A DNA stretch of 64,000 bases from Scybalousia_A sp045221575 (GTDB lineage Bacteria; Bacteroidota; Bacteroidia; Bacteroidales; P3): contig JBGUWU010000025.1 of assembly GCA_045221575.1 (NCBI GenBank), positions 1-64,000 of the forward strand. Reading direction: 5' to 3'. Under the pieces are notes generated by a model that was not told where the DNA came from, ran no database searches, and saw nothing but the letters and a program-made list of their open reading frames with translations. Made by a program: the position numbers and the translations under genes. The number at the start of each line of letters is the position of its first letter. Positions within the stretch are counted from its first letter, which is position 1. Positions 51,389-60,480 of this stretch are shown piece after piece.

Positions 51389-53803
51389 TTAGAATGGATA
51401 ACCTATACCAAACTGAATAGCAACATCTCTTAGTTTTGAATCTTTTAAAACAAATCTCTTACTCATTCTAAGGCTCGGATCCCAAACTTTAAGAGCAAAA
51501 TCTACACGAATAATCATAACGCTAATATTTAATCTTGCTCCTAAACCAAAATCTGTTGCTATTTCTTTATAAAAGTCTTTACTTATCTTGCCTCCTTCCA
51601 TACCTGATACTTCTTTTAGTGTCCAAATATTACCAGCATCAACAAAGGCAGCTGCTTCTATTGGCCCAATAAAAGGGAATCTATATTCCATATTAACTCC
51701 AAAAGTAAGGTCTCCCGCTCTATCATATTTCATATCACCTGTAGGAGAACTATGTCCAGGTCCTAATTCTCTTAGTTGCCAACCTCTAAGATTATTTGCT
51801 CCTCCTCCAAAGAAACTCTTTTCATAAGGAAGAGCCTCTGCATTACCATAAGCAACACCTATTCCACCATAGATTTTATATACAAATGATGTTCTTTTAG
51901 TTAAATAATTATAACGTATGAAAGAAAAGTCTGTCCTAAAATATTGAGAAAAAGGAATCTTAAAAATAGTATAATTACCATCTTTGTCTTTTGCTTGATC
52001 TGTAAGTAAAGAATAAGCATCTAAAACATTGCCTGCTAATTCTACGTTAGCTGAAAAATAGTTGAAGTTTTTCTTTTTATTGCTAACAATTTGCCCATTA
52101 TAGACATAACTATAACGCATCGCCATAACAAAGTGGTCAGACATCTGATAACGAATTCTTCTGTCCATGCTGTTGATTAAAGTTTCGTAATCTTTGTCTG
52201 TTATCTCCATATTAACATAGTTAATTTCTAACGGTGTGAAGTAAAAGAATTTCTTTTCTGAGGTATTCCAACTATAACCAAAATTAGTATTGAAAATAGA
52301 CCTATTATAATAAGATCTACGTTGTAGATTATAACCAGCTTTTATGCTTGTGTGAGGATGATAACGCATAGAATAAAACTTTGTAGAAAAAGGAGCAAGA
52401 AAACGAGGTAGCTCTAAACCAAAATCTATTCCCGATTCAAAAGCGTTAAATATCTCCCAGCCTTTTGCATCATGCTGTTTTGAAAAAATCCTACTGTTAA
52501 TCTCTGCCGCAAGCTTTATATTTGAAGTAAATATCTCTGCTCCTTTAAATAAATTTCTATTGGTAAAAGAAAGATTGCCCTCTGCTCCAAAGTTAGAAGA
52601 GTTACCATAATTAAGATTGTTGTTATTGTTAGCTGAATAATTTATTTCAAAAGAAGACGCAATGCTTATTGGCTTTGTCATTGTCAATCTTATATAGTTT
52701 GCAAGATTTAAAGTATCTCCATCAAAAGGTGCAATAGGTTCATAATACATATCTACGTATTTGAAGTTTCTTAATTGGAAAAGAGCAGAATAAGTGTTCT
52801 TACTTATTGAAGGAGAGTACAAATGATTGTTTTGTACAAGTATGCAACGTTGAAGTGTCTTGTATTTTATTATTGGTTTTGGCGTATTGTTAATAAAGTA
52901 TAAAGGCGTAACAGCAAAATTTTTCTGAGGCTTATGGTAGGTTAGTATTGTATCTGTTGGTTGTACATAATCAGAAGATGTAATAGGGATATAGTTGGGA
53001 TAGAGATATATCTTTGAAATCTTATAAGGCTTATGCGTTATTGCTTGTCCATTGTTATCTACAGGATTTTTTACATACATCTTTATCTGCGTTTTTTCTA
53101 CACCTGCAGTTGTATCTATCTCAAAACTTATATAAGAAGCATTAAAAGCATAATAGCCTTTGTCTTGCATAGCTAAAGCTACATCTGAACGTATTTGAGA
53201 GAGTATTGACTCGTTATACCAATCACCTTTTTTGATTATGTCTTTCTTTATTAAAGGTTTTATGATAGAATACATCTTTTCATCTTCTGTACTAAGATAA
53301 AAAGTATCTATCTTTGCTCTGTAAGAAATGTCTATTATATAGTTTTCTGTCCTTCTTTTTTTATAATAAGTCCAAGGAGCATACCAACGGCGAACCCTTG
53401 AAAGAGAATCATGAACAACAGCAGAAAAACAGCCTCGAGTTTTTAAATATGTTTTTATGTTTTTTACAGAAGTAGCAGTATATCTTTCACTAAGTTCCAC
53501 AGGTTTCTCTCCAATAGAACGAAACAAGTATTTCTCAAAAAAATTACAAGCAGTATCATCTATAGGACGTGTAACACTATAAATATACATTCCCATCTTC
53601 ATTCCAAAAACTTTGTGGTTAGGGTCTTGCTTTATGTAATTGACTAAATCACCTTTGCTAATACCATAATCCTTACTATTTAAATGGACTTTGTTTTTGG
53701 AAAGTAAATAACCGTCTTTGCTAATATGTTTGTTGGGAGAACAAGCACTAAAACAAATCAGCATTATCGCTACACATAATAATATATTAGACTTATGTTT
53801 CAT
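51389..53803 (-). CDS. tamL: TamL-type BamA-family outer-membrane lipoprotein
   Basis: The product has 804 residues. A lipoprotein signal ends at ICFSAC (Cys21), which sets TamL of Bacteroidota apart from ordinary BamA. POTRA-like domains follow (about 35-330), then a 16-strand Omp85 barrel with the hallmark GGGANNLRGWQLRELGPG and VDAGNIW near the end. TamL with TamB is thought to help outer-membrane biogenesis; tamB is not in this window. It abuts waaA with no gap (stop then ATG), so the two are tightly coupled. Confidence 0.88.
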   Translation of the reverse strand: MKHKSNILLCVAIMLICFSACSPNKHISKDGYLLSKNKVHLNSKDYGISKGDLVNYIKQDPNHKVFGMKMGMYIYSVTRPIDDTACNFFEKYLFRSIGEKPVELSERYTATSVKNIKTYLKTRGCFSAVVHDSLSRVRRWYAPWTYYKKRRTENYIIDISYRAKIDTFYLSTEDEKMYSIIKPLIKKDIIKKGDWYNESILSQIRSDVALAMQDKGYYAFNASYISFEIDTTAGVEKTQIKMYVKNPVDNNGQAITHKPYKISKIYLYPNYIPITSSDYVQPTDTILTYHKPQKNFAVTPLYFINNTPKPIIKYKTLQRCILVQNNHLYSPSISKNTYSALFQLRNFKYVDMYYEPIAPFDGDTLNLANYIRLTMTKPISIASSFEINYSANNNNNLNYGNSSNFGAEGNLSFTNRNLFKGAEIFTSNIKLAAEINSRIFSKQHDAKGWEIFNAFESGIDFGLELPRFLAPFSTKFYSMRYHPHTSIKAGYNLQRRSYYNRSIFNTNFGYSWNTSEKKFFYFTPLEINYVNMEITDKDYETLINSMDRRIRYQMSDHFVMAMRYSYVYNGQIVSNKKKNFNYFSANVELAGNVLDAYSLLTDQAKDKDGNYTIFKIPFSQYFRTDFSFIRYNYLTKRTSFVYKIYGGIGVAYGNAEALPYEKSFFGGGANNLRGWQLRELGPGHSSPTGDMKYDRAGDLTFGVNMEYRFPFIGPIEAAAFVDAGNIWTLKEVSGMEGGKISKDFYKEIATDFGLGARLNISVMIIRVDFALKVWDPSLRMSKRFVLKDSKLRDVAIQFGIGYPF

Positions 53804-55033
53804 TTATAAATAATTCTTTATCTGTTGTAATATTTTCTGTGTTGCACCAGCATTGTTCTCTACATATTCACCATTAATTCTACAAACATCATTATAGTAT
53901 TCTTTATCTGTTAATAAACGTTCAACCCATAAAGCTAAATCTTCCTTATCATTTATTTCTTTAGCTCCTTGTCTTTTTAAAAGGTCTTGTGCTTCTTTAA
54001 ACTTTTTATTGTTTGGTCCAAAGGCTACAGGTTTATAAAATACTGCTGCTTCTAATATATTATGAATTCCAACACCAAAACCTCCACCAACATAAGTAAT
54101 ATCTCCTTTCCCATATATATGAGATAACATTCCTATACTATCTATAATAAGGACCTTTTTATCTTTTAAACTTTCTACATCAGCTCCTGAATACAACACA
54201 TTTGAAGGAAATAATCTTTGTATTTCATTAATATGTTCTTTATGTATTTGATGAGGAGCAAGAATTATTTTTAAATTATTCCTTCTTTGATAAATAGCTT
54301 CATTTATTATCTTTTCATCTGCTGGCCAAGAAGAACCTGCAATAAATATCTTTCCTTCTTCACAAAACTTGTCTATTATAGGAAAATGTTTGGGCTCTTT
54401 ACTTATTTCAAAAACTCTATCAAAACGAGTATCTCCACACACAACAGCATTAGTATACCCTACAGAAGCAAGAACTTTTTGTGTATTTTCGTCCTGCACG
54501 AAAAAAGTATTAAAATATTTAAGTTGTTTTCTAAACCAATAAGCATAGCACCTTGTCAAATAATGATTCTTACGAAGAATAAGAGATACTTGAAACAAAG
54601 GAACGTCTTTTAAAGCTCTAATATAATTGTACCAAAACTCATACTTTACAAAGAAAACAACAGAAGGGTGAGCCATAGCAACAAAACGTCTTACATTCTT
54701 CTTAGTATCAAAAGGTAGATAAACAACATAGTCTGCTTGTTGATAGTTTTTTCTTATCTCATAACCTGAAGGAGAAAAAAACGAAACAAGTATTTTATAT
54801 TCTTTTCTTGTTTGCTTAAATACTTCTATAAGATTTCTTGCTTGTTCAAACTCTCCTAAGGAAGCACAATGGAACCATGCTATTTTATCTTCTTTTGTTA
54901 TAGATTGAAGTTTTTTAAATGTTTCTCTTTGTCCTTGAATCATAAGTTTGAGTTTCTTATTCTTCAACGACAACAACTCACAACAAAACTTCATTAAATA
55001 TATTGCTATGTTATATATTACTTGCATAAACAT
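53804..55033 (-). CDS. waaA: 3-deoxy-D-manno-octulosonic acid transferase
   Basis: It adds Kdo to lipid A precursor on the inner face of the cytoplasmic membrane. The product has 409 residues in a GT-B fold. It has a hydrophobic N-terminal anchor, the acceptor loop FHCASLGEFEQA with the catalytic Glu, FFVKYEFWYNYI, and the donor side KIFIAGSSWPADE, ILAPHQIHKEHI and VGGGFGVGIHNILEAA. A second ATG two codons downstream (55027) is equally possible. It lies six bases after the barrel gene and directly before tamL. Confidence 0.93.
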   Translation of the reverse strand: MFMQVIYNIAIYLMKFCCELLSLKNKKLKLMIQGQRETFKKLQSITKEDKIAWFHCASLGEFEQARNLIEVFKQTRKEYKILVSFFSPSGYEIRKNYQQADYVVYLPFDTKKNVRRFVAMAHPSVVFFVKYEFWYNYIRALKDVPLFQVSLILRKNHYLTRCYAYWFRKQLKYFNTFFVQDENTQKVLASVGYTNAVVCGDTRFDRVFEISKEPKHFPIIDKFCEEGKIFIAGSSWPADEKIINEAIYQRRNNLKIILAPHQIHKEHINEIQRLFPSNVLYSGADVESLKDKKVLIIDSIGMLSHIYGKGDITYVGGGFGVGIHNILEAAVFYKPVAFGPNNKKFKEAQDLLKRQGAKEINDKEDLALWVERLLTDKEYYNDVCRINGEYVENNAGATQKILQQIKNYL

Positions 55034-55039
55034 GGATTG

Positions 55040-55837
55040 CTAATAAAAATAAATCTTATCGGCTTTTCTACCAAAGAATGGAAATATCCAACCTACTTTT
55101 ACAGAAAGCATATAATCGGTATATCTTTTATCATCTCCACTCATCAAATCAAATTGATATTTTCTGCTCATCTTTGTTCTTGCCATATAGCCTTGAACAC
55201 CGGCATACCAATTTGCATAAGTTTTTTTACTCAAATGAATATATCCCAAGAATACACTCGCCATATATCCTCTCATCTGCCTATCATAACCATAAGCATA
55301 ATCATCTTCTAACTGTGGTACTCGTCCTAAAGTTGATTGATATATTATCTGATGTTGAATAAAACCACCATTCAAAGTAATCATCAAACCTGAGTTAGGA
55401 TTTGAGAACCACAACGGTATAATTCTTCCGACACCAAAAGACAAAGACAAGTTCCTATTATAAGCAACCACACCAGCATCTGTTCCCTCATTACTAATAA
55501 TAAAAGGATTGCCGTCATGCGTCATAAGACCCGACAATATATTGTCAAGGTTTTTTACGTTGTTATTTCCAAACTGAAAACAAAAATCAAAAATATACAA
55601 CCAATTTGTTTTTGTCTTCCAGCCTAAGTTGGCATCTACATTAAAGAAAGAAGTATATCTATTTCCCATTTCTCCGAAAGGGAAAGTCCAACCAACAGCT
55701 CCTGCAAAAAATGGAGTACTTACAACTTCATCTTTACCAATAATCTTACCTGAAGCGTTTTTCTCTGGTTTTATTTCTTGTGCAGATAGACAAGCAACAA
55801 CACAAAGTGTAAATATTATAGCAAGTGTTCTTTTCAT
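55040..55837 (-). CDS. Outer-membrane barrel-like protein of unknown function
   Basis: The product has 265 residues with a signal peptide ending CLSAQ (about 20); VVAC at 13-16 could be read as a lipobox, but the following LSAQ fits ordinary cleavage better. The mature part alternates beta strands with many Gly, Tyr and Phe residues (GAVGWTFPFGEMGNRYTSFF, SFGVGRIIPLWF, LSVKVGWIFPFFG), as in small barrels of 8-10 strands. It starts one base after the M14 peptidase stop and precedes waaA by six bases. It may serve as an anchor or envelope component; no family was recognised with confidence. Confidence 0.65.
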   Translation of the reverse strand: MKRTLAIIFTLCVVACLSAQEIKPEKNASGKIIGKDEVVSTPFFAGAVGWTFPFGEMGNRYTSFFNVDANLGWKTKTNWLYIFDFCFQFGNNNVKNLDNILSGLMTHDGNPFIISNEGTDAGVVAYNRNLSLSFGVGRIIPLWFSNPNSGLMITLNGGFIQHQIIYQSTLGRVPQLEDDYAYGYDRQMRGYMASVFLGYIHLSKKTYANWYAGVQGYMARTKMSRKYQFDLMSGDDKRYTDYMLSVKVGWIFPFFGRKADKIYFY

Positions 55838-55838
55838 A

Positions 55839-57269
55839 TTATTTTACAACGGATAATTGTTTGTTATATTGTCTATTGTTTATCTTTATTGTAAATACAT
55901 ATGTTCCGTTTCTTAAAGAAGATATATCTACATTACTATGTTCTACATCTATTGTTCCTCTTTGCATTACTCTTCCCATCATATCTGCAATAATATACTC
56001 TCCTTTACCTTTTACGTCTAAGTTTAACACATCCTTTGCTGGCAAAGGATAGATAGAATATAAAGATTGTGTTCTCTGTAAATAGATTTCCCCTAACGAA
56101 AGCATATTATCAAAACACTGAATATCTATTGTCTGACTCTCATATTCTGGTTTAGAAAAGACAACAGTATAATTTCCACTCTGTATTGGACGAAAGAAAT
56201 ACCCCTCCTCATTAGTATATACCTCCGAATTATCTCTATCATGATTTTCTATATAAACCTGAACATCTGTAAGCGGTTCTAATGTTGTAGCATCTTTAAC
56301 TATAGCCTCAAAACCCTTTTGACAATAATCCGTCATCACAAAAAGGGAATTATGTAAGTAATTCCAATATGTAGGTAAAGTACTTGAAGCTGGTGCATAT
56401 TGAGTAGATACCTCTAAGGTTACTTCTCTACAATGTGCAAAATAAGTATGCCAATCCTGTCTTCCTCCATAGACTTTGTACCAATCACCTCCATCTACAT
56501 AACCCGATGAAAAATAAGTACGAAAATAAGATTGAGGTGCATTTAATTCAAACATAAAATCCTCAGCCATTAAAACAAACCAATCTCTATCTGCATGAGT
56601 TCTCTCGGCACTTGTCCAACAATCATAAGGATAGTTAAAAACTTCTTCACCTGTGTGTATATTAGCTCCCATACTAAATCTTTCTTGTAAAGCATAGTTC
56701 ATAAAAGCTTGCGTTTCTATTTCATAACTGCTGTTTTCTCCTCTCACAGCATCAGGAAAGTTTCTATTTAAATCTACACCGTTAGCATTATACCGCACTG
56801 CTCCATTTATGTTATTATTACTTACCTTATATAAACCATCAGGATTAGCAATAGGACATATATACAAATCTATATCTCTCACAGAAGAAATAGCATAATT
56901 ATTTAACACGCTGTCTGCCATACGCATCAAAAGAATTATTCCCGTCGTTTCGTTTCCATGTATAGTAGAGGAATAAAAAAACTTAGGCTTCTTGTTTTCA
57001 TTTAATGAAGAAGAAATCCTAAGAGCTAATAGCAAACGTCCCTGCACAGAATAGCCTATGGTATCTACACGACATATCGTCGGAAAATTATTTCTACAAG
57101 AATCCATAAACTTTAAATATGTTGAATAGGTAGGATACCTATCCCATGAATACAACTGGCTAAGTTCTGTAGCCATAGTGTAATTTCCTGCCTTAAGAAT
57201 CGATTCCTGTGCGTATATATTACAAGATATAACACACCACGACACAATTGTAAAAATAAAATATTTCAT
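55839..57269 (-). CDS. Secreted M14 zinc carboxypeptidase with T9SS sorting domain
   Basis: The product has 476 residues with a signal peptide ending NIYAQ (21). The peptidase domain (about 45-315) keeps the zinc ligands His104 and Glu107 in STIHGNETTG and His205 in NIHTGEEV, the substrate residues in ANPDGLY and NANGVDLNRNFPD, and the catalytic Glu286 in REVTLEVS. A carboxypeptidase-regulatory-like domain (about 325-395) and a T9SS type A domain (about 405-476, PLPAKDVLNLDV to NKQLSVVK) follow. It is the third T9SS cargo with a complete gene here. It lies three bases after dtd and one base before the barrel gene, an odd place for a secreted enzyme. Confidence 0.92.
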   Translation of the reverse strand: MKYFIFTIVSWCVISCNIYAQESILKAGNYTMATELSQLYSWDRYPTYSTYLKFMDSCRNNFPTICRVDTIGYSVQGRLLLALRISSSLNENKKPKFFYSSTIHGNETTGIILLMRMADSVLNNYAISSVRDIDLYICPIANPDGLYKVSNNNINGAVRYNANGVDLNRNFPDAVRGENSSYEIETQAFMNYALQERFSMGANIHTGEEVFNYPYDCWTSAERTHADRDWFVLMAEDFMFELNAPQSYFRTYFSSGYVDGGDWYKVYGGRQDWHTYFAHCREVTLEVSTQYAPASSTLPTYWNYLHNSLFVMTDYCQKGFEAIVKDATTLEPLTDVQVYIENHDRDNSEVYTNEEGYFFRPIQSGNYTVVFSKPEYESQTIDIQCFDNMLSLGEIYLQRTQSLYSIYPLPAKDVLNLDVKGKGEYIIADMMGRVMQRGTIDVEHSNVDISSLRNGTYVFTIKINNRQYNKQLSVVK

Positions 57270-57272
57270 CTA

Positions 57273-57725
57273 CTATTCTTTTAATTTAGTATCTATTATT
57301 ATAGTTACAGGACCATCATTACATAACTCTACTTTCATATCAGCACCAAATTCTCCTGTCGCTACAGGTTTGTTAAGTTTGTTTTGTAATGCAAGAACAA
57401 ACTTTTCATACATAGGTTTTGAAAACTCAGGCTTTGAACTCCTTAAATATGATGGTCTGTTTCCTTTCTTCGTTGAAGCAAATAGAGTAAATTGGCTTAC
57501 AACCATTACCTGCTGATCTACATCTATGACACTTTTGTTCATCACTCCATTTTCATCGTCAAAAATCCTTAACTTAACTATCTTATCTGTTAGCCATTCT
57601 GTATCCTCTGCCGTATCTGTATCTTCAACCGCTACAAGTATGAGCATACCTTCGTTTATAGAAGACTTCTCTTTATTGTCTATTACGACCTCTGCATGCT
57701 TCACTCTTTGAATTACTACTCTCAT
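57273..57725 (-). CDS. dtd: D-aminoacyl-tRNA deacylase
   Basis: It hydrolyses D-amino acids (and Gly mischarged on tRNA-Ala) from tRNA. The product has 150 residues. It starts MRVVIQRVKHAEV, has the catalytic SQFTLFAST block near residue 77, and near residue 136 has the NDGPVT motif whose Gly-Pro enforces chirality. It sits 12 bases after rsgA and three bases before the M14 gene. Confidence 0.95.
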   Translation of the reverse strand: MRVVIQRVKHAEVVIDNKEKSSINEGMLILVAVEDTDTAEDTEWLTDKIVKLRIFDDENGVMNKSVIDVDQQVMVVSQFTLFASTKKGNRPSYLRSSKPEFSKPMYEKFVLALQNKLNKPVATGEFGADMKVELCNDGPVTIIIDTKLKE

Positions 57726-57737
57726 CGCTTTGCTTTT

Positions 57738-58691
57738 TTATTCCACTTCCCATTGATGTTTCTGCATCTCATCACTCTCCAACATCTTTATATAATTAAT
57801 GTATCTTTCTTGTGCTATTTCTCCACTTTCTACAGCTTGTTTTATCGCACAATAAGGTTCATGTGTATGAGTACAATTATAATATCTACAATCATTAAGT
57901 CTTTCTTTCATCTCAGGAAAATACAACGCAAGTTCCTCTTTCTTAAAATCCACCATTCCAAAAGACTTTATGCCAGGAGTATCGATTATGCTTATATCCT
58001 CAAAGGAAATCATCTGAGCAAAGGTTGTTGTATGTCTACCCGCAAGATGCTGTGCAGAAATTGTTGCAGTCTTTAATTGTGCCTCAGGAAAAAGAGTATT
58101 AACAAGAGTACTCTTTCCTACACCACTATTACCCGCAAACAGACAAACCTTGCCTCTCATTTCATTTTTAAGATTTTGAATCCCCTTCTGCTTAGTTGCC
58201 GAAAGCAAAAGACACTTGTATCCTATCTCTTCATATATCTCCATCAAGGAAGCTGCATATTCCTCAGCCTCTTGGTCATAAATATCCGCTTTATTAAATA
58301 CTATTTCACAAGGAACATTATACGCTTGAGCCGTTACAAGAAACCTATCTATAAAAGCAGTATCTGTTTTAGGATCTTTTGCAGAAATAACCAAAAAAGC
58401 CAAGTCTATGTTTGATGCAATGATTTGTGTCTGTTTAGAGAGCTTGGTAGAACGTCTAATAATATAATTCTTGCGCTCAAAAATCTTATCTATTAAAGCA
58501 GAATCTGAACCTTCTGAAACACGAAAATGGACCCTATCTCCAATAGCAACAGGGTTTGTCGTCTTTATTCCTTTGATACGAAAATTACCTTTGATAAAAC
58601 ATTTTACCAAATCACCATTTTCTTGCTTAACAATGTAACTATCCCCTGTTGTTCTTACGACAACACCTTCTGTTCTTTGGTCTTCTTGCAT
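57738..58691 (-). CDS. rsgA: Ribosome small-subunit GTPase RsgA
   Basis: It is a late 30S-assembly GTPase that checks the decoding site. The product has 317 residues from ATG 58691. An OB fold (about 1-75) is followed by the circularly permuted GTPase with order G4 (FNKAD), G1 (GNSGVGKSTLVN), G3 (DTPGIKSFG), then the zinc site CRYYNCTHTHEPYCAI. The longer frame to 58742 has no family support. It heads the eight-gene unit and lies 73 bases after the initiator tRNA on the same strand. Confidence 0.95.
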   Translation of the reverse strand: MQEDQRTEGVVVRTTGDSYIVKQENGDLVKCFIKGNFRIKGIKTTNPVAIGDRVHFRVSEGSDSALIDKIFERKNYIIRRSTKLSKQTQIIASNIDLAFLVISAKDPKTDTAFIDRFLVTAQAYNVPCEIVFNKADIYDQEAEEYAASLMEIYEEIGYKCLLLSATKQKGIQNLKNEMRGKVCLFAGNSGVGKSTLVNTLFPEAQLKTATISAQHLAGRHTTTFAQMISFEDISIIDTPGIKSFGMVDFKKEELALYFPEMKERLNDCRYYNCTHTHEPYCAIKQAVESGEIAQERYINYIKMLESDEMQKHQWEVE

Positions 58692-58764
58692 AGAATCCTT
58701 AACCCTTTTTGCAAAAAAAAGAAGTGACAACTCGCAGCTCACTTCTTTTCACTTTAAATCTTTG

Positions 58765-58836
58765 TAGCGGGGGCAGGATTCGAACCTACGACCTTTGGGT
58801 TATGAGCCCAATGAGCTACCTCTGCTCCACCCCGCA
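58765..58836 (-). tRNA. Initiator tRNA-fMet (anticodon CAT)
   Basis: A 72-base cloverleaf: acceptor TGCGGGG / CCCCGCT, D stem GAGC/GCTC, anticodon arm TTGGG CTCATAA CCCAA, variable AGGTC, T arm GTAGG TTCGAAT CCTGC, discriminator A. The three consecutive G-C pairs in the anticodon stem and the unpaired first position (T1 against T72) mark the initiator rather than the elongator. CCA is not encoded. Confidence 0.95.
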
Positions 58837-58854
58837 GTCTATCTTTTCAGCCTG

Positions 58855-58862
58855 CAAAATTA
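58855..58862 (-). promoter_or_regulatory. -7 box of tRNA-fMet, and possibly of the rsgA operon
   Basis: On the minus strand it reads TAATTTTG followed by CA, 19 bases before the tRNA 5' end. No second box was found between the tRNA and rsgA. Confidence 0.6.
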
Positions 58863-59162
58863 CAACACTTTATTTATTCTACCAAATAAAATCTTATTTT
58901 TTTTCATTTTGATAATATTATTCACTTATTTTCATTAAAAACTCAAGATTAAAAATTTTCAAGATTAAATTTAAAACCACCTTTGAAAAGTATAAACATT
59001 TTAGCACTAAAAAGCCTTATTTCTTTATTAAGATGAGGTTATTTTTTTGCCAAATTTCTTCTCTAAAAAAATTGGGAACCATACACTTACCTAATATCTA
59101 TATAAATTGAAAGCAATATTTCTTTTCTTATCTCGTTTTTACTTTATAAAATAATAAAAATT
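58863..59162. other. AT-rich gap without recognised features
   Basis: The gap lies between the divergent tRNA and hpt. Two TCAAGATTAAA-like copies occur at 58943 and 58959 (16 apart), too weak to call. No clear promoter for hpt was found. Confidence 0.45.
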
Positions 59163-59696
59163 ATGAATAGCAAACCGAACATAAGCAAAGATATTTACGT
59201 AAGCAAGGAAGAAATATCTCAGATTGTAAGTCGATTAGCACAACAAATCAACAAAGATTACAAAGATAAAAATCCTATATTTGTCGTCGTTTTGAATGGA
59301 GCCTTTATGTTTGCATCAGATTTATTGAAACAGATAGATGTTTTGTCAAAAGTTACGTTTGTTAAACTTGCTTCTTATACTAATGATAAGTCGTCCGGCT
59401 CTGTTAAACAGTTGATTGGTCTTAACGAAAACCTAAAAAATAAAGACATAATCATCGTTGAAGATATTGTAGATACAGGTTTAACAATGCAATCTCTTAG
59501 GAAACAACTTCTATCCTTAGATGTTAAAAGTTTAGAAATAGCTGTTCTTATGTTCAAACCTCACAAATTTAAATGTGATTACTCTATAAAATACATAGGA
59601 AAAGAGATTGAAGACCCATTTATTGTCGGTTATGGTTTCGATTTAGATGGTTATTACAGAAACCTGCCTGCTATCTATCAAGTGAAAGAACAATAA
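59163..59696 (+). CDS. hpt: Hypoxanthine phosphoribosyltransferase
   Basis: It salvages hypoxanthine (and guanine) with PRPP to IMP (GMP). The product has 177 residues. It has VVVLNGAFMFASDLL, the flexible loop region KLASYTNDKSSGSV, the PRPP-binding loop IIIVEDIVDTGLTM and the purine-side DPFIVGYGFDLDGYYRNLP. The ComEA-like gene follows after 15 bases, then purL. Confidence 0.93.
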   Translation: MNSKPNISKDIYVSKEEISQIVSRLAQQINKDYKDKNPIFVVVLNGAFMFASDLLKQIDVLSKVTFVKLASYTNDKSSGSVKQLIGLNENLKNKDIIIVEDIVDTGLTMQSLRKQLLSLDVKSLEIAVLMFKPHKFKCDYSIKYIGKEIEDPFIVGYGFDLDGYYRNLPAIYQVKEQ

Positions 59697-59711
59697 ATTT
59701 TCTGTTTTCTT

Positions 59712-60419
59712 ATGTCTTCACGTCAAAAAGTAGGCTTAGCTTTCATTATTGGAATTTTGTTAGGTGTAGTTATTGTATTAGCGTTGATATTGTTTAAAGC
59801 TAATAACGTAACTGTCTTAACTCTCAATGAAAAATCATCTCCTACAAAACAATCCTCTTTTTCAAAGAACAAAAACAAGTATTCTAACTCCAATTATTCT
59901 TATCGCTACTATACAAATCCACGAAATAAAAATCAATATCTTGAAAAACAAGCATGGCAAACTCAAAACAATGTTCAAACTCCAAGCAATTCAACACATA
60001 ATTCTTTCATTAAAGAAAAAATAATCATAGACTTAAATACAGCAGACACCTTAGATTTACAGATGATCAAAGGTATTGGAAAAATAAGGGCGAGAAATAT
60101 CTACAACTATGGCAAACGGCTCGGTGGATTTGTCAATAAAGAACAACTAAGAGAAGTTTGGGGTATAAATGACACTGTTTTTGAACAAATATCTCCCTAT
60201 ATTGTTTTACAAAATAAACAAGTGAAAACCATAAATATCAATACCGACAACATAAAAGAACTTTCTTACCACCCATACATAGACTATTATCTTGCTAAAG
60301 CCATTATTAAGTTTAGACAACAATATGGAGATTACAAAAATATAGAAGACATAAAGAAAGTCCATCTAATGACTGAAGAACTTTACCAAAAACTTGCTCC
60401 ATATCTTGCAATAAAATAA
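59712..60419 (+). CDS. ComEA-like helix-hairpin-helix protein
   Basis: The product has 235 residues. One membrane helix (about 8-28) anchors a Ser/Asn/Lys-rich spacer (about 35-98). HhH repeats follow: IDLNTADTLDLQMIKGIGKIRARNI (about 101-125), with a second and third diverged copy to the end (ININTDNIKELSYHPYIDYYLAKAII). Such proteins bind DNA; ComEA is the DNA receptor in competence, but in Bacteroidota the role is mostly unproven. The spacing to hpt is 15 bases, so they are likely co-transcribed. Confidence 0.82.
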   Translation: MSSRQKVGLAFIIGILLGVVIVLALILFKANNVTVLTLNEKSSPTKQSSFSKNKNKYSNSNYSYRYYTNPRNKNQYLEKQAWQTQNNVQTPSNSTHNSFIKEKIIIDLNTADTLDLQMIKGIGKIRARNIYNYGKRLGGFVNKEQLREVWGINDTVFEQISPYIVLQNKQVKTININTDNIKELSYHPYIDYYLAKAIIKFRQQYGDYKNIEDIKKVHLMTEELYQKLAPYLAIK

Positions 60420-60447
60420 AAAAAGTTGCAAATATGCAAAGTTTTTG

Positions 60448-60455
60448 TATCTTTG
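60448..60455 (+). promoter_or_regulatory. -7 box of purL
   Basis: TATCTTTG followed by CA lies 25 bases before ATG 60481 and covers the alternative start at 60445. Confidence 0.65.
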
Positions 60456-60480
60456 CACCTTAAATAAAATAGATTTCGTT

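Noticed and set aside
58943..58975. Possible sixth array near TCAAGATTAAA copies
   Set aside because: There are only two degenerate copies, 16 bases apart, which do not fit the 21-base period.
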